This document shows, piece by piece, positions 27,623 through 37,785 of a DNA stretch of 57,356 nucleotides (the stretch's first letter is position 1; the number at the start of each line of letters is the position of its first letter). Origin of the DNA: Cyanobacteria bacterium RU_5_0 (GTDB lineage: Bacteria; Cyanobacteriota; Cyanobacteriia; Elainellales; Elainellaceae); contig JAAUSF010000016.1 of the NCBI GenBank assembly GCA_012033255.1, forward strand, positions 1 through 57,356. Direction: 5' to 3'. The notes below the pieces were generated by a model, which was given only the letters and a program-made list of their open reading frames with translations, did not search any database and was not told where the DNA came from. The position numbers and the translations under genes were made by a program.

Positions 27623-27856
27623 TCAGGATGGATTGATCGTTTGCCTTTCAGCCTTTGGCAATGTCCTAACCACGCTGGCTACTACTATATTTTGAACTCG
27701 TTCATTAAGTGGGACATCTCCACGCGCTTCATCTAAAAATTCTCCAGTCGTTTTTGGTCTTTCAGAGTTCCGATCGGTTTGTTCAATGCGCTGCTCATCG
27801 GTTCTATGGGCATATGACTGGATTCTTAGCGGAATTCGTACTACGTTAAGTGACAA
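27623..27856 (-). CDS. possible small or decayed ORF (77 aa, TTG start)
   Basis: It encodes a charged sequence with segments such as DEARGDVPLNERVQNIVVASVVRTLP that look protein-like. There is only a TTG start and no family match. It lies just upstream, on the same strand, of the 32-aa ORF at 27505. The two may be pieces of one degraded gene filling the 420-base gap between DUF928 and the EamA gene. Confidence 0.3.
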   Translation of the reverse strand: MSLNVVRIPLRIQSYAHRTDEQRIEQTDRNSERPKTTGEFLDEARGDVPLNERVQNIVVASVVRTLPKAERQTINPS

Positions 27857-27883
27857 CTGAAGTATAGAAATCTTCCCACCCTC

Positions 27884-28732
27884 ATGAAACGCCTTGCCTC
27901 TGGTGGATCAATTCCGCCTACCAGCCTCGTGTTGCTGTCGATCGGCTCAACTCAAATCGGCTCCGCGATCGCCAAAACCCTTTTTGAACAAATTAGTCCT
28001 ACGGGCGTTGTGTTGCTGCGGGTCGGATTTGCAGCACTAATGTTGCTCTGCCTTTGGCGTCCTAGATTTCAGCTTAGCGATCGTTGTCACCTGTGGCTGT
28101 TGATTGGATTCGGAGTCTCACTATCGATGATGAATCTAACGTTCTATCTGGCGATCGATCGCATTCCTCTCGGAGTTGCCGTTGCTCTAGAGTTTGTTGG
28201 CCCTTTGGGTGTATCGATCGCCAACTCCCATAACCGACTTGATTTTCTGTGGGCACTGCTTGCCGGCACAGGGATTATTTTGTTGACCCCCATAGGCGAA
28301 TTTGCGCTTGACCCAGTCGGCTTGATACTGGCACTGCTCGCAGGAGGCTTCTGGGCAGCCTACATTTTGCTCTCCGCTCAGACAGGACGAGTCTTTCCCG
28401 GAGGTGCAGGATTGGCATGGGCGATGGCGATCGGCACTCTCCTACTATTCCCCATTGGCATTTTCACTGAAGGACAAGCCCTCTTGCAACCGCATCTATT
28501 GGCGATCGGGTTTGGCGTTGCTCTACTCTCATCAGCCATCCCTTATTCGCTGGAATTAGAGGCACTGCGATCGCTCTCTGTGCAGGTGTTTGGAGTTCTC
28601 CTCAGTTTAGAACCCGTTGCAGCGGCTGTGGCTGGTTTTTTTGTATTAGGAGAAACACTTAGTTTCCGCGCCATAACAGCTATTCTGTTGGTGACAATCG
28701 CCGCAGCAGGGGCCTCTCGATTTAGCAAATAG
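27884..28732 (+). CDS. EamA-family (DMT) transporter, RhtA-like
   Basis: A 282-aa protein with about ten membrane helices in two EamA repeats. SIGSTQIGSAIAKTLFEQISPTGVVLLRVGFAALML and SLSVQVFGVLLSLEPVAAAVAGFFVLGETLS are typical of RhtA-type exporters of threonine, homoserine and related amino acids in the cytoplasmic membrane. The true substrate cannot be read from sequence. It stands alone, convergent with the lipid kinase gene. Confidence 0.88.
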   Translation: MKRLASGGSIPPTSLVLLSIGSTQIGSAIAKTLFEQISPTGVVLLRVGFAALMLLCLWRPRFQLSDRCHLWLLIGFGVSLSMMNLTFYLAIDRIPLGVAVALEFVGPLGVSIANSHNRLDFLWALLAGTGIILLTPIGEFALDPVGLILALLAGGFWAAYILLSAQTGRVFPGGAGLAWAMAIGTLLLFPIGIFTEGQALLQPHLLAIGFGVALLSSAIPYSLELEALRSLSVQVFGVLLSLEPVAAAVAGFFVLGETLSFRAITAILLVTIAAAGASRFSK

Positions 28733-28791
28733 TCGTTTCTGTCGTAACCATTCTGTCGTAACCACAAAGGCATAAAGACACGAAGCACCCT

Positions 28792-29679
28792 TCATCCTTC
28801 ATCCCTCTCTTTGGGCGCAAATACTGAAATCGCTTCTGGAATGACTCGAAATGTAGCAGGAGTTTGGGTTGTAATCTCACCGTCTGTGTCGATCGCCTGC
28901 GGTGGATTGGTATGAATCTCAAGCTCTTGAGCATGAAGCGTCCGAACTCGTTGATCGTCAGTGAATTCGCCTTCAATGAAGGATGGCAGAAGTGGAATTG
29001 CTTCCCACCAGGTCTTAACTTCCAGACTGCACAAATCAAGCCGTCGATCATCGATCGCGGCATCCGCCGCTACAGTTAAACCACTTCCGTAATAGCGACC
29101 GTTACAAACCGTAATTTGAAATGTTTCAGCCTGAATCGTTTTTCCCTGACAGCGAATTTCAGCCTGAAAGTGTTTATGAGTCAAGACGAGCTTTATGGCG
29201 GTCACGGCGTAGGCAATTACTCCCCATCGACGCTTTAAGCCCTTAGCCACTTGGCGATTGATGTTTGTACTCAGCCCAATCCCCGCCACGTTGAAGAAAT
29301 ATTGACCATTCACCCAACCTAGATCAATTTTTTGAATGTGTCCCTCCGCAATCACGCGACAGGCTTCTGGCAGAGAAGACGGAACTTCAAGCGATCGAGC
29401 CAAATTATTCGCCGTTCCTAACGGAATCACGCCAAGCGGCAACTGAGTATCTAGTAAACCTGCGATCGCCGCATTCACCGATCCATCGCCACCGCCAACA
29501 ATCACCATATCCACTTGATCCTGGTATTTCTGGATCAACGCTGGAAAGTGTTCAGGGGCATCAACCGGATCTTCTATTAGCTCAAAGCCTAATTCCTGGA
29601 GTTCTTGTTTAACCTGCGATCGAGTGGCTTCTCCCTTCCGAGCGTTAGGGTTAACCAGCAATAGTGCCCGTTGAGTCAT
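28792..29679 (-). CDS. YegS/BmrU-type lipid kinase (diacylglycerol kinase family)
   Basis: A 295-aa protein with the diacylglycerol-kinase catalytic signature VIVGGGDGSVNAAIAGLLDTQLPLGVIPLGTANNLARSL. The C-terminal beta-sandwich domain includes YFFNVAGIG and AIDDRRLDLC and ends at a DTDGEI motif near 265-270. The family phosphorylates diacylglycerol or other lipid alcohols at the inner membrane face. The 3' end lies next to a short TTCATCC repeat tract (28790-28805). Confidence 0.9.
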   Translation of the reverse strand: MTQRALLLVNPNARKGEATRSQVKQELQELGFELIEDPVDAPEHFPALIQKYQDQVDMVIVGGGDGSVNAAIAGLLDTQLPLGVIPLGTANNLARSLEVPSSLPEACRVIAEGHIQKIDLGWVNGQYFFNVAGIGLSTNINRQVAKGLKRRWGVIAYAVTAIKLVLTHKHFQAEIRCQGKTIQAETFQITVCNGRYYGSGLTVAADAAIDDRRLDLCSLEVKTWWEAIPLLPSFIEGEFTDDQRVRTLHAQELEIHTNPPQAIDTDGEITTQTPATFRVIPEAISVFAPKERDEG

Positions 29680-29968
29680 GCCGTGGAGGTTCCTTGTCGA
29701 ATGGGGTTGTCATGGGCGATCGGCTCTCAGGAGAAATCCCTACCCTTAATTTTGCAGTGACTCTGGTGGAGTGGTAAATAGGCTGAATTCAGCTAGGCAA
29801 AATGATGAGAGTAGGCTAAGAGGAGTTGAAGTTACGTAAGAATTTTTAACACAAACGCTCATCAAATCAGACTACTGTAACAATTTAGGTGCGTTTTTCA
29901 TCATTTATAAGCACTAATGCTTTGAGTAGAGAAACCTTAGTTTTGGGACATTAAGTAGGAACTTTAGC

Positions 29969-30691
29969 ATGACCAGTAATCTAGCAACCAAGCTGCGCGA
30001 GGGCACCAAAAAAGCCCACACGATGGCTGAAAACGTTGGTTTTGTCAAGTGTTTTCTTAAGGGAGTTGTTGAAAAAACGTCCTATCGCAAGCTAGTAGCC
30101 AATTTCTATTTTGTCTACTCAGCGATGGAAGAAGAAATGGAGCGTCACAAACAGCACCCAATTGTTTCCAAAATTTACTTTTCTGAGTTGAATCGTAAAG
30201 CCAGCTTGGAGCAAGACCTCTACTACTACTACGGAAACAACTGGCGTGAACAGATTGCGCTTTCTCCGGCGGGTGAAGCGTATGTCCAACGGATTCGGGA
30301 GGTGTCTGCTACTCAACCTGAACTGCTGGTGTCTCATTCTTACACCCGCTATCTCGGCGACCTCTCTGGTGGGCAAATCCTCAAAAACATCGCTCAACGA
30401 GCTATGAATTTGTCAGACAATGGAGGGAGCGCTTTCTACGAGTTCACAGACATCGCTGATGAGAAGGCATTCAAGAATGAGTATCGTCAAGCCTTGGATA
30501 TGATGCCCGTGGATGACGAGACAGCCGATCGCATTGTCGAAGAAGCCAATGATGCCTTTGGTCTGAACATGAAGATGTTCATGGAACTTGAGGGCAACCT
30601 GATTAAGGCGATCGGTCAAATGTTGTTCAATAGCCTCACTCGTCGTCGCACTCGCGGCAGCACCGAAGCTGGACTCGCCACAGCCGACTAG
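29969..30691 (+). CDS. ho1: heme oxygenase (biliverdin-producing)
   Basis: A 240-aa HO1-type enzyme that opens heme to biliverdin, CO and iron with ferredoxin electrons. This is the first step to phycobilins and phytochrome chromophores. The proximal heme ligand is H17 in LREGTKKAHTMAEN, and the distal helix is YLGDLSGGQILKNIAQRAM. Length and sequence fit the constitutive cyanobacterial enzyme. The 289 bases upstream contain no gene and should hold its promoter. A long RNA hairpin follows the stop codon. Confidence 0.95.
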   Translation: MTSNLATKLREGTKKAHTMAENVGFVKCFLKGVVEKTSYRKLVANFYFVYSAMEEEMERHKQHPIVSKIYFSELNRKASLEQDLYYYYGNNWREQIALSPAGEAYVQRIREVSATQPELLVSHSYTRYLGDLSGGQILKNIAQRAMNLSDNGGSAFYEFTDIADEKAFKNEYRQALDMMPVDDETADRIVEEANDAFGLNMKMFMELEGNLIKAIGQMLFNSLTRRRTRGSTEAGLATAD

Positions 30692-30717
30692 TCTACTTTG
30701 CTAAACAACTCACCATT

Positions 30718-30792
30718 TTCAGGTGTCAGGTTTTGGAGATTGGATATCGAGCTTTCCTTTCAATATCGAATCTCTGAAATCGGGCACCTGAA
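30718..30792 (+). terminator. 30-bp hairpin after heme oxygenase gene
   Basis: Arms 30718-30747 and 30763-30792 pair at 24 of 30 positions by Watson-Crick rules. Four more are G-U pairs if the plus strand is transcribed, with a 15-nt loop. On the minus strand those four would be A-C mismatches, so the structure fits an RNA read from the ho1 side. No U-tract follows. It may be a terminator, a 3' stabiliser or a processed RNA element. Confidence 0.6.
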
Positions 30793-30854
30793 CCATCAAA
30801 CAGATGGCACTTCAACCCCTAACTCCGGTGCAGCCGTGAGATGTCCCGCTTCAT

Positions 30855-33800
30855 CTAGCACTCACTTCGGCTCAAACTGCCTTCTCGAAAGAACAGTTGA
30901 GGATAGGGATTTCCGTCTCCGGCTAGAGTCATTTCTTGTTGCTTCACAGCTTCCAATAGCTCCGCATTTTGAATGATCACGCCAACCTGATTGTTGAAAA
31001 TTTGTAAGCATTTTTGATCATTCTCATCAAAGCCACATTGTAGATAGTCTGGTATAGGATCATGCGGTGTCAACAGGTAGTCTGGATGATCGATCGTTTT
31101 CTTTTTGTTGATCAGTTGCGTGACCCCTAGCAATTCTCCATCGGAGTCGAGGACGGGCATACACAGTACGCTACATGTGCGATATCCAATCTCGCGATCG
31201 ATGGCGATATCCACTTCTGCATTGGGCTGATAATAGAGATCAAATGGGATGTTTAGCGGTTCACCTGTTGCAGCAACTTTCCCAACAAATCCTTGCCCAA
31301 CTTTGAGGTTTAAGTCTTCAATCTCGCCGTTTGCTAATGTGATGCGAGTGGATAAATGTTTATGATCTCGGTTGAGTAACCATAACATGGCTCGATCGGC
31401 ACTCATCAATTCTTGGGCGGCTCCCATCACTCGTTTGAGGATATCTTCGGGTTCTGAACTTGCTTGCTCAGTCGATCGCATTGCCGCCATTAGCGCGTTG
31501 GCAACTCGTCGTCCCCACGCTGTTTTGTGATAAGAACAGAAGCTTTCCAAGATTAATTGAATCACGAAGGCATTATCTGTAAATTTTTCGATATCGGACG
31601 TTGTAAAGCCTTGTTGATCAATTTTTTGCGATAGAAGTGTAGAGGGATGACTATGAGGTTTGAGCTTGTTCAATAGTTGAATGACCGCCACTAATTTTCG
31701 TTGAGGATTGATTAACGGTAACGCTAGAAGGGAATAGGTGCGGTAGTTATTTTTTCGGTCTAATTCTTTCGCAAAATCAGAGCGCGGATCGTCATAAAAG
31801 TCGTAGGGAATGTTGATCACTTGCTTCCGTGCGGCCACCTCACCGACAACTCCTTTATCCGCAGGAACTCGAATTCTTAAGGAGTGATTGTCGTCTGGAG
31901 TTTCTGCAATAATTGACCAAAATTCATCTTTCTCTTCATCCAACAAGAAAATGGAAACGCGATCGGCTCCTAATGATTTGCCCAATTTCGAGATGATCGA
32001 TCGCAAGGTTGTATCCAAAATCTCATCAAATCCTTGCGCGTCCATCACCTGATTTAACAGTGCCAATGTGTGGCTAACGACACTCTTGGGATGTTCTGCC
32101 TGCTGTTTCAACGCTGCAAATTGCTCAGCATTTTGCAATGCCACTCCAACCTGGGCATTAAAGACCTCCATGTATTGTTGGCTCTTGGCATCGAAGCTGG
32201 CTCTAAAACATTCTGGTGCCTGGGGGTAACTGGCAGGGTCATAGTCTGGAAAATCACCTTGTCTACGCTTATTGACGAGCTGGGTGACACCCAATAATTC
32301 ACCGTGGGGACTCCAAACAGGCATACAAAGAAGGCTACAAGTCCGGTAGCGAGTCTGTTTGTCCGTGCGTTGGGCAGTTTCAGAATCGGGATGATCGTAT
32401 AGATCAAAGGAAATGTTGAGCGGTTGCCCTGTCGCGGCTACTTTGCCTACATAGCCCTGACCCACTTTAATGCGGATCTCGCGGACTGAGCCATCTTCAT
32501 GAGGAATTTTTGTCCAGAGTTCGTCGGCTGGGCGATCGAGTAACCATAACGTACTGCGATCGGCATTCATCAACTTCTTGACCGCTTCCATCACTCGCCT
32601 AATGATTTGCTCGGAATCTAAGCTGCTTTGAGAGACAAACGTCGTGGCTTCCGTGAGAGCTTCGGATGCTTGCAATCGCTGCGTGAGTTTATAGCAGTAT
32701 TGACATTTTTCCAGAATGCTTTGAATCGATGTTGCATACTCGTTTAACTGATGTTCATCGGCATCAGTAAAACCATAGAGATCGACTCGTTCAGCAAGGG
32801 GAGCCTTTGGGTTGTGAGGATGCTTAATTTTATTGACGATGCGAACATAGGCAACGGATGTATTTTGTTGATTCGACAGAGGCAAAAAGAGTTCACTGTA
32901 GATTTGATATTTGTTCGCTGTATCATCATCTGCATTGGCAGCTTTCAACCATTTTTTGAATTCAATCAATCGACCAGACGCCTTTTCATCGGTCAACATT
33001 TGAATTTCATTGGTAAGAATTTGAATCTTGGGATGCTTTTTGCCTCCATCATCTGTAACGATCGACCATAGTTCATTCTTCTCTTGATCTACGATCAAAA
33101 TTTCAATACAGTCAGCACTCAGCAATTCTGCCATTCGTAGAACGATCGCACTGAGAATTTCATCCAAAATATAATCAAATCCTTTTCCTTCCATCACGTT
33201 CAACATGGAGAGAAGTTTTTGCTCCTGTTGAGCAACCGTGTTCTTAAAATCAGCATGTAAATTATGCGCTAACGCTTCTCTGACCCAGTTCCAGTTAAAG
33301 ACGTGGCTATAAATACGGTTGTAGATGCTGAGTTTTCCTCCTCGTTTAACAGCGAGTCCAGCCAGTTGTAGTTCTACCTGTTCCAGGTTTGTGTTGGCAA
33401 CGACTGCATTATGTTTCAGAAGGCGTTGATAGAGTTTTAGCGTCGAGCCATTGCGTTGTTCAATCCGGAGAAGCCGATCGCGAATAGTGCGTAAATGTTG
33501 CGGTTCATCCTGGGATTCCCAGTTATCGATAATGCGCGATTGCACCAAATCTTCGACCCAAGCCGTTTCTCGTCCAGGGGCAGGCAGCATATCGGACTCT
33601 GCAATAAACTGACAGAGTTTTTGCGTGAGGAAAGGTTGTCCGCCGGTCCAATCTAGCACTGTCTTTAAAACCGTTTGTGGATCACTCACTTTTCCCGTAA
33701 ATCCTGCGGCGAGAACCTGTGCCTCATGCAGTTGGAAGCCATGTAAATCGATCGCCCGCCCGATATTAAATGGGGTACAATCCCTGCCTTGAATCAGGTC

Positions 33801-34373
33801 TGAAGGAGTGGTAACTCCTAAAAGCGCGAAGGTCAAGCGTCGATGATCAATACACGCTCGAATTAGCGCAAAAAAATCATCTAACTGGAACGGCAGACTG
33901 CGAACACTGTCAATTTCATCAATGAAAATGACCATCGGTTGCCTGATCGCATCTAGCAGCACTTGCTCAATCAATTCACTCAAACGTTGCACTGGAGCAA
34001 GATAAGAATGATCATTGAGCCACGATCGCAGATTAATTGGCAAGTGAAAACTTCGCACTAACCGCTCCATCACACCTGCATACCACCGATCGGGCGTTGT
34101 ATCGTGGCTGTTAATCATCGTCAGGTCGATCGCTGCACAGGGAATTCCTTCTGCTTTAAGACGGTGCATACTCCGCACTCGCAAACTTGACTTTCCCATT
34201 TGACGAGAGTTCAGCACATAGCAAAATTCTCCGGCTTTCAGTGCTGCATACAAGTCATGATCCGCTTGACGCACCACATAACTTGGCGCATCGGGAGGCA
34301 AGCATCCTCCAACGTTGTATTTGTAGGGTGAATGATGAGCAGAATTGGAGTCTAAATTCATGGGAGTGGTCAA
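30855..34373 (-). CDS. AAA-like ATPase fused to four GAF domains
   Basis: 1172 aa. Residues 15-375 form an AAA-like (AAA_35-type, STAND-related) ATPase with Walker [11 protein letters not shown] (55-64) and Walker [11 protein letters not shown] (147-156), then a helical lid. Four GAF domains follow at about 385-560, 580-745, 765-940 and 970-1135. GAF2 and GAF4 are near copies ([18 protein letters not shown] vs [29 protein letters not shown] vs [11 protein letters not shown]), and GAF1/GAF3 pair likewise, so a two-GAF module was duplicated. GAF1 has the exact cyclic-nucleotide signature NKXnFX3DE (N514 K515, F535, D539 E540). No output enzyme domain is present. Its start overlaps the upstream TIR gene by 4 bases. 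Confidence 0.88.
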   Translation of the reverse strand: MTTPMNLDSNSAHHSPYKYNVGGCLPPDAPSYVVRQADHDLYAALKAGEFCYVLNSRQMGKSSLRVRSMHRLKAEGIPCAAIDLTMINSHDTTPDRWYAGVMERLVRSFHLPINLRSWLNDHSYLAPVQRLSELIEQVLLDAIRQPMVIFIDEIDSVRSLPFQLDDFFALIRACIDHRRLTFALLGVTTPSDLIQGRDCTPFNIGRAIDLHGFQLHEAQVLAAGFTGKVSDPQTVLKTVLDWTGGQPFLTQKLCQFIAESDMLPAPGRETAWVEDLVQSRIIDNWESQDEPQHLRTIRDRLLRIEQRNGSTLKLYQRLLKHNAVVANTNLEQVELQLAGLAVKRGGKLSIYNRIYSHVFNWNWVREALAHNLHADFKNTVAQQEQKLLSMLNVMEGKGFDYILDEILSAIVLRMAELLSADCIEILIVDQEKNELWSIVTDDGGKKHPKIQILTNEIQMLTDEKASGRLIEFKKWLKAANADDDTANKYQIYSELFLPLSNQQNTSVAYVRIVNKIKHPHNPKAPLAERVDLYGFTDADEHQLNEYATSIQSILEKCQYCYKLTQRLQASEALTEATTFVSQSSLDSEQIIRRVMEAVKKLMNADRSTLWLLDRPADELWTKIPHEDGSVREIRIKVGQGYVGKVAATGQPLNISFDLYDHPDSETAQRTDKQTRYRTCSLLCMPVWSPHGELLGVTQLVNKRRQGDFPDYDPASYPQAPECFRASFDAKSQQYMEVFNAQVGVALQNAEQFAALKQQAEHPKSVVSHTLALLNQVMDAQGFDEILDTTLRSIISKLGKSLGADRVSIFLLDEEKDEFWSIIAETPDDNHSLRIRVPADKGVVGEVAARKQVINIPYDFYDDPRSDFAKELDRKNNYRTYSLLALPLINPQRKLVAVIQLLNKLKPHSHPSTLLSQKIDQQGFTTSDIEKFTDNAFVIQLILESFCSYHKTAWGRRVANALMAAMRSTEQASSEPEDILKRVMGAAQELMSADRAMLWLLNRDHKHLSTRITLANGEIEDLNLKVGQGFVGKVAATGEPLNIPFDLYYQPNAEVDIAIDREIGYRTCSVLCMPVLDSDGELLGVTQLINKKKTIDHPDYLLTPHDPIPDYLQCGFDENDQKCLQIFNNQVGVIIQNAELLEAVKQQEMTLAGDGNPYPQLFFREGSLSRSEC

Positions 34374-36247
34374 CGGGGGTTCTCCTGCTGTCGTTGGGAT
34401 GTCGTTCGATCGCGGAAATACAAACGGTATAATTCACACCGAGGGGTCACACCATTTCCCTCAATTTTCACCAAACCAAAACTCAATAGCTTAAATTTTT
34501 GCTCAGAGTCGAGGGTAATGGAATGCGAAGTCATTAGAACCTGATACAATGCCGTTTCTAGTTCTGGATGCTGTCGTAAATGCCATAGATGATATCGTAA
34601 ATGATCCCCGTAAATTCCCTCTTCTGTAGGTGCTGTTTCCAACAATTTATTCAGTGTAATGTGTTGGCGAGCAATGGCATAAAGCGCCAATCGCACCAAA
34701 TACGGATGACCGCCCACCATCGCCATCAATGCTTCAATTTCGGTGGTTTGCCATGACAACCCATGTCGCCTTGCCAAATCTTGCACTTGCTCTGGTGAAA
34801 ACTCTGGCAATTCAACAGATAATCCAACATTAAACGGCGATCGATTCACATCTAATGGAATATATACCTCTGTAGAATGCACCACAACCAGGCGCAATTT
34901 TCTCCACAGCAAACTGTAATTGTCCCCTGATTTTGCGTCTTCATGCCAAGCCCGCAGCAAACTCAAAAAATCATCCGCAATTTCCGGGTATTGAAACATT
35001 CGATCGATCTCATCTAATCCCATGACCAATCCTGTATCGATCGCCGGTAATACACAATCCTCAAAATAGTTTGTGCAATTATCTTTGCTGCCAAATGTAT
35101 CCATCCAGTAATCTTCGATCGTCTGAGCAAGTTGTAACTTACGCGCCACAAGATTGCAAAACCAGCGCAAAAATTGCCCAAGATCCATGAACACTTGCTG
35201 ATCGGCATACTGAAAATTCAGCGACACTCGTTGATATCCCTTTTCATTGGCATAGCGCAGAATCCGCGACATCAGAGATGTTTTTCCCATCTGCCGAGGA
35301 GCTTTAATCCGAATTAATGATCCAGGATGCAAAACTTCTTCATAGCATTGCGCTTCGTAAGGAATTCGTTCAACGTAAAAAACAGAATCGAGGGGAACCA
35401 ATCCCTTCGGTAGCTCTGGTTCAGCAACAGGTAAAGGCGCGAGAGAACCCGGAGGCATGGGGACAGGAGGAGCGAAGGGAGCAGGAGCAGCATTTTCTGA
35501 GAAGAGATTGTCGGTCAGAGTTGGGTATTTTGCACCAAAGGGATAATTCGCTTGAAGTAGATTGAGGAGAGTTTGCAGGAGATGGGTCGTATCAGCAGGA
35601 GATTGCCAGTTGAGTTGATAAGAGCCTTGCAGGTCGATACGGAGATCGGGATTGAGCAGGAGATTAGGAGGAAAGTTGATCTGAATCGAAATAATCATGG
35701 GCTTGGATCGATCGCCTCTTTGCTCCTGAAATTCCCGTACCTGGCGCAGTTCTGCCATCGCCATTTCACTGACTGCCGCTTGAGGCGATAGCAGCAGCAA
35801 AATGCAATCACATCGTTCTAGTTCTCGATCGATCTGCACTAACCAACTTCCAAAGGGTTGACTGTAAGTGGCGATCGCATCAACATCCAAAACAAATGCT
35901 TCATGTCCGGCATTCAGGATTTCGTTGTAGAAATAGCAGGCAAGGCGGCGATCGAGATCATAATTCCAATGGCTGATAACGACTCGTCGCTGGCGTTGAA
36001 AAGCGCGTTCGATTGCTCCCTGGACTGTTTTCTTTGTGACCTTTTCTTCCAATGCCTTCGTCAGTTTTTGCCACAGCTTATAGCCAACCGATTTCTCAAT
36101 ATACTCTGGATTGTCCGGATAAATGACTTCATAGGTTTGCCCGCTCCACGAACCTACAAACACTTTCCGTTCAAGATCCGTAAGATGCTTACCTGTTTTG
36201 ATGTACACCAAGCGATCGGCAAATTCTAGAGCCTCGTTCACATCCAT
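34370..36247 (-). CDS. TIR-like domain fused to AAA-like ATPase
   Basis: 625 aa. Residues 1-82 resemble the helical, HTH-like N-terminal domain found on many cyanobacterial AAA/NB-ARC/WD40 conflict-type proteins ([19 protein letters not shown]...[20 protein letters not shown]). Residues 87-232 are a TIR_2-like domain ([36 protein letters not shown]), where E166 sits at the place of the NADase catalytic Glu. A Pro-rich linker (255-280) leads to an AAA-like ATPase with Walker [11 protein letters not shown] (316-325) and Walker [11 protein letters not shown] (408-417). It is the first gene of a two-gene operon; ATGA overlap with the next gene suggests translational coupling. Whether TIR is an active NADase or only an adaptor is unknown. 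Confidence 0.85.
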   Translation of the reverse strand: MDVNEALEFADRLVYIKTGKHLTDLERKVFVGSWSGQTYEVIYPDNPEYIEKSVGYKLWQKLTKALEEKVTKKTVQGAIERAFQRQRRVVISHWNYDLDRRLACYFYNEILNAGHEAFVLDVDAIATYSQPFGSWLVQIDRELERCDCILLLLSPQAAVSEMAMAELRQVREFQEQRGDRSKPMIISIQINFPPNLLLNPDLRIDLQGSYQLNWQSPADTTHLLQTLLNLLQANYPFGAKYPTLTDNLFSENAAPAPFAPPVPMPPGSLAPLPVAEPELPKGLVPLDSVFYVERIPYEAQCYEEVLHPGSLIRIKAPRQMGKTSLMSRILRYANEKGYQRVSLNFQYADQQVFMDLGQFLRWFCNLVARKLQLAQTIEDYWMDTFGSKDNCTNYFEDCVLPAIDTGLVMGLDEIDRMFQYPEIADDFLSLLRAWHEDAKSGDNYSLLWRKLRLVVVHSTEVYIPLDVNRSPFNVGLSVELPEFSPEQVQDLARRHGLSWQTTEIEALMAMVGGHPYLVRLALYAIARQHITLNKLLETAPTEEGIYGDHLRYHLWHLRQHPELETALYQVLMTSHSITLDSEQKFKLLSFGLVKIEGNGVTPRCELYRLYFRDRTTSQRQQENPR

Positions 36248-36837
36248 TGCATATATCTCAGGGAAGTACCCCAGCCAGTTAGACGTGGGTCAGTGTTACT
36301 CAAGATCACGGGTTATGACAGGCAAACAAGGGTGAGCCGATTTAAGGAATGATTAGTGTAAACCGCTACTCAACAGTTGACCTAACAAAATAGTACCGAA
36401 AACCTGGACGCACACCTGAGACTTTGATATTACAGCAATCCCAGATCGTTCATAAACAGGCAACTGGAATAAAGGGCTAGACTCCCTGCCCCATTCACCG
36501 CTCGCATCGGATCGCCATAGGAAGCATTTTCGTTTCAAAAATTACAAACTTGACGAATACTTGGATTTGATTTTAACGTATTGGTCATTTAGAAGGCTAA
36601 TCCGGATCACAGTTACTTATTGATAAATCGCACATCACAACCGAGATTATGTGGGGTTTTGCGAGGTTATCTCTCCTTCTGTTTAAACTTTTTTCGTTAT
36701 CCGTTTATTCCTCTACAAAAAGAACCTAAAGTTTGTGAGTTTTTTTGGTTATCGATTCATGAAAGCTGTACAAAAATTGGCAGTAGCGTCCAGGGATTTC
36801 AGATTCATTATCCCGGTCAATTTTAGGAGGATGAATC
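36248..36837. other. 590-base intergenic region, AT-rich, without a convincing gene
   Basis: This separates the divergent TIR-AAA operon and the HD-domain gene. Short ORFs of 61 and 68 codons exist (36353-36538 minus, 36620-36826 plus), but their composition is poor and they resemble no family. The part from 36540 on is AT-rich. The ribosome-binding site AGGAGG at 36825-36830 serves the GTG at 36838. Promoters for both sides should lie here. Confidence 0.5.
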
Positions 36838-37686
36838 GTGCTTAGCACCGCCAATACCATCAGGAGCATTCATACCGAGCGTCTGCAAACGGCGTATTAT
36901 CAAACGTTTGGTCAGCGCAAACCAGAGTATATCGAGTTGATTGAACGAGTCGCGATCGAGGTGTTAGATCATCTCGCTCAGAGTCCAGACCCCTACCACA
37001 ATGCTGAACACACGCTCTATGTCACTTGGGTCGGGCAGGAAATCTTGCGCGGCAAACATCTTCGTGAGGACACCGTTTCCCCAGAAGATTGGTTGCATGT
37101 GATTGTGTCTTTGCTCTGTCATGACATTGGATACCTCAAAGGAGCCTGCTATCAAGATTGCCTCCACGAAAGGCGTTATGCCACCGGAATCGGGAATGAG
37201 GTAATCACACTTTCGTCAGAAGCTACCGAAACAAGCTTGAGCCTTTGGCACGTCGATCGCAGCAAACAGTTTGTCGAACAGCGATTCCGACACAGCCAAC
37301 TGGTCAATGTCGATCGGCTTAAACAAAACATTGAATTCACTCGCTTTCCGATTCCAACAGAACCCACTTATCAAGACACTGAACATTATCCTGGGTTGAC
37401 TCGTGCGGCAGATCTAATTGGTCAAATGAGCGATCCAGATTATCTGAAAAAAACGACAGCGCTGTTCTATGAGTTTGAAGAAACGGGCTTAAATCAACAG
37501 CTAGGCTATCGTCGTCCTGAAGATGTGTGTTTGGGGCACTCCGAATATTACCGGACGATCGTTTATCCCTACATTCAAACCGGATTGGCTCACCTGGAAG
37601 CCGCTCCCGCAGGCAACCAAATTATTGCCCGTCTCTATACCAATCTTTTCGTTGCCAAGCGCAAATTCATCCCAAAATGCGCTTAG
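36838..37686 (+). CDS. HD-domain metal-dependent phosphohydrolase (Npun_R2479-type)
   Basis: A 282-aa protein. The GTG start is set by AGGAGG seven bases upstream; the ATG at 36831 is out of frame and hits a stop at once. The HD metal site is visible: DPYHNAEHTLYVT (His), then LLCHDIGYLKG (HD pair), and later LTRAADLIGQMSDPDYL with an Asp that may complete the site. HD proteins hydrolyse phosphate esters, often nucleotides or cyclic nucleotides, but the substrate of this cyanobacterial family is unknown. It diverges from the GAF/TIR operon across a 590-base gap. Confidence 0.88.
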   Translation: MLSTANTIRSIHTERLQTAYYQTFGQRKPEYIELIERVAIEVLDHLAQSPDPYHNAEHTLYVTWVGQEILRGKHLREDTVSPEDWLHVIVSLLCHDIGYLKGACYQDCLHERRYATGIGNEVITLSSEATETSLSLWHVDRSKQFVEQRFRHSQLVNVDRLKQNIEFTRFPIPTEPTYQDTEHYPGLTRAADLIGQMSDPDYLKKTTALFYEFEETGLNQQLGYRRPEDVCLGHSEYYRTIVYPYIQTGLAHLEAAPAGNQIIARLYTNLFVAKRKFIPKCA

Positions 37687-37727
37687 GGAATGTTTGAAAA
37701 GTGACGCACGTTAGCAACGTGTTGAAG

Positions 37728-37747
37728 GGGCACGGCATGCCGTGCCC
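37728..37747. repeat. perfect 20-bp palindrome, copy 1
   Basis: GGGCACGGCATGCCGTGCCC lies 41 bases after the HD gene stop, flanked by GAAG on the left and GTACAAG on the right. The same palindrome with nearly the same flanks occurs at 51247-51266. It can act as a terminator-like hairpin between convergent genes. Confidence 0.85.
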
Positions 37748-37785
37748 GTACAAGTCTGGCGATTGGGCGTTGAAAGGCGATCGCC

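Noticed and set aside
34187..34437. ORFs crossing the TIR-AAA / AAA-GAF junction as an extra gene
   Set aside because: Shadows of the two overlapping minus-strand genes; the ATGA overlap with intact frames on both sides explains the region.
36353..36826. Short ORFs in the 590-base gap upstream of the HD gene
   Set aside because: Unlikely amino-acid composition, no ribosome-binding sites and no recognisable motif. They occur in AT-rich intergenic DNA.
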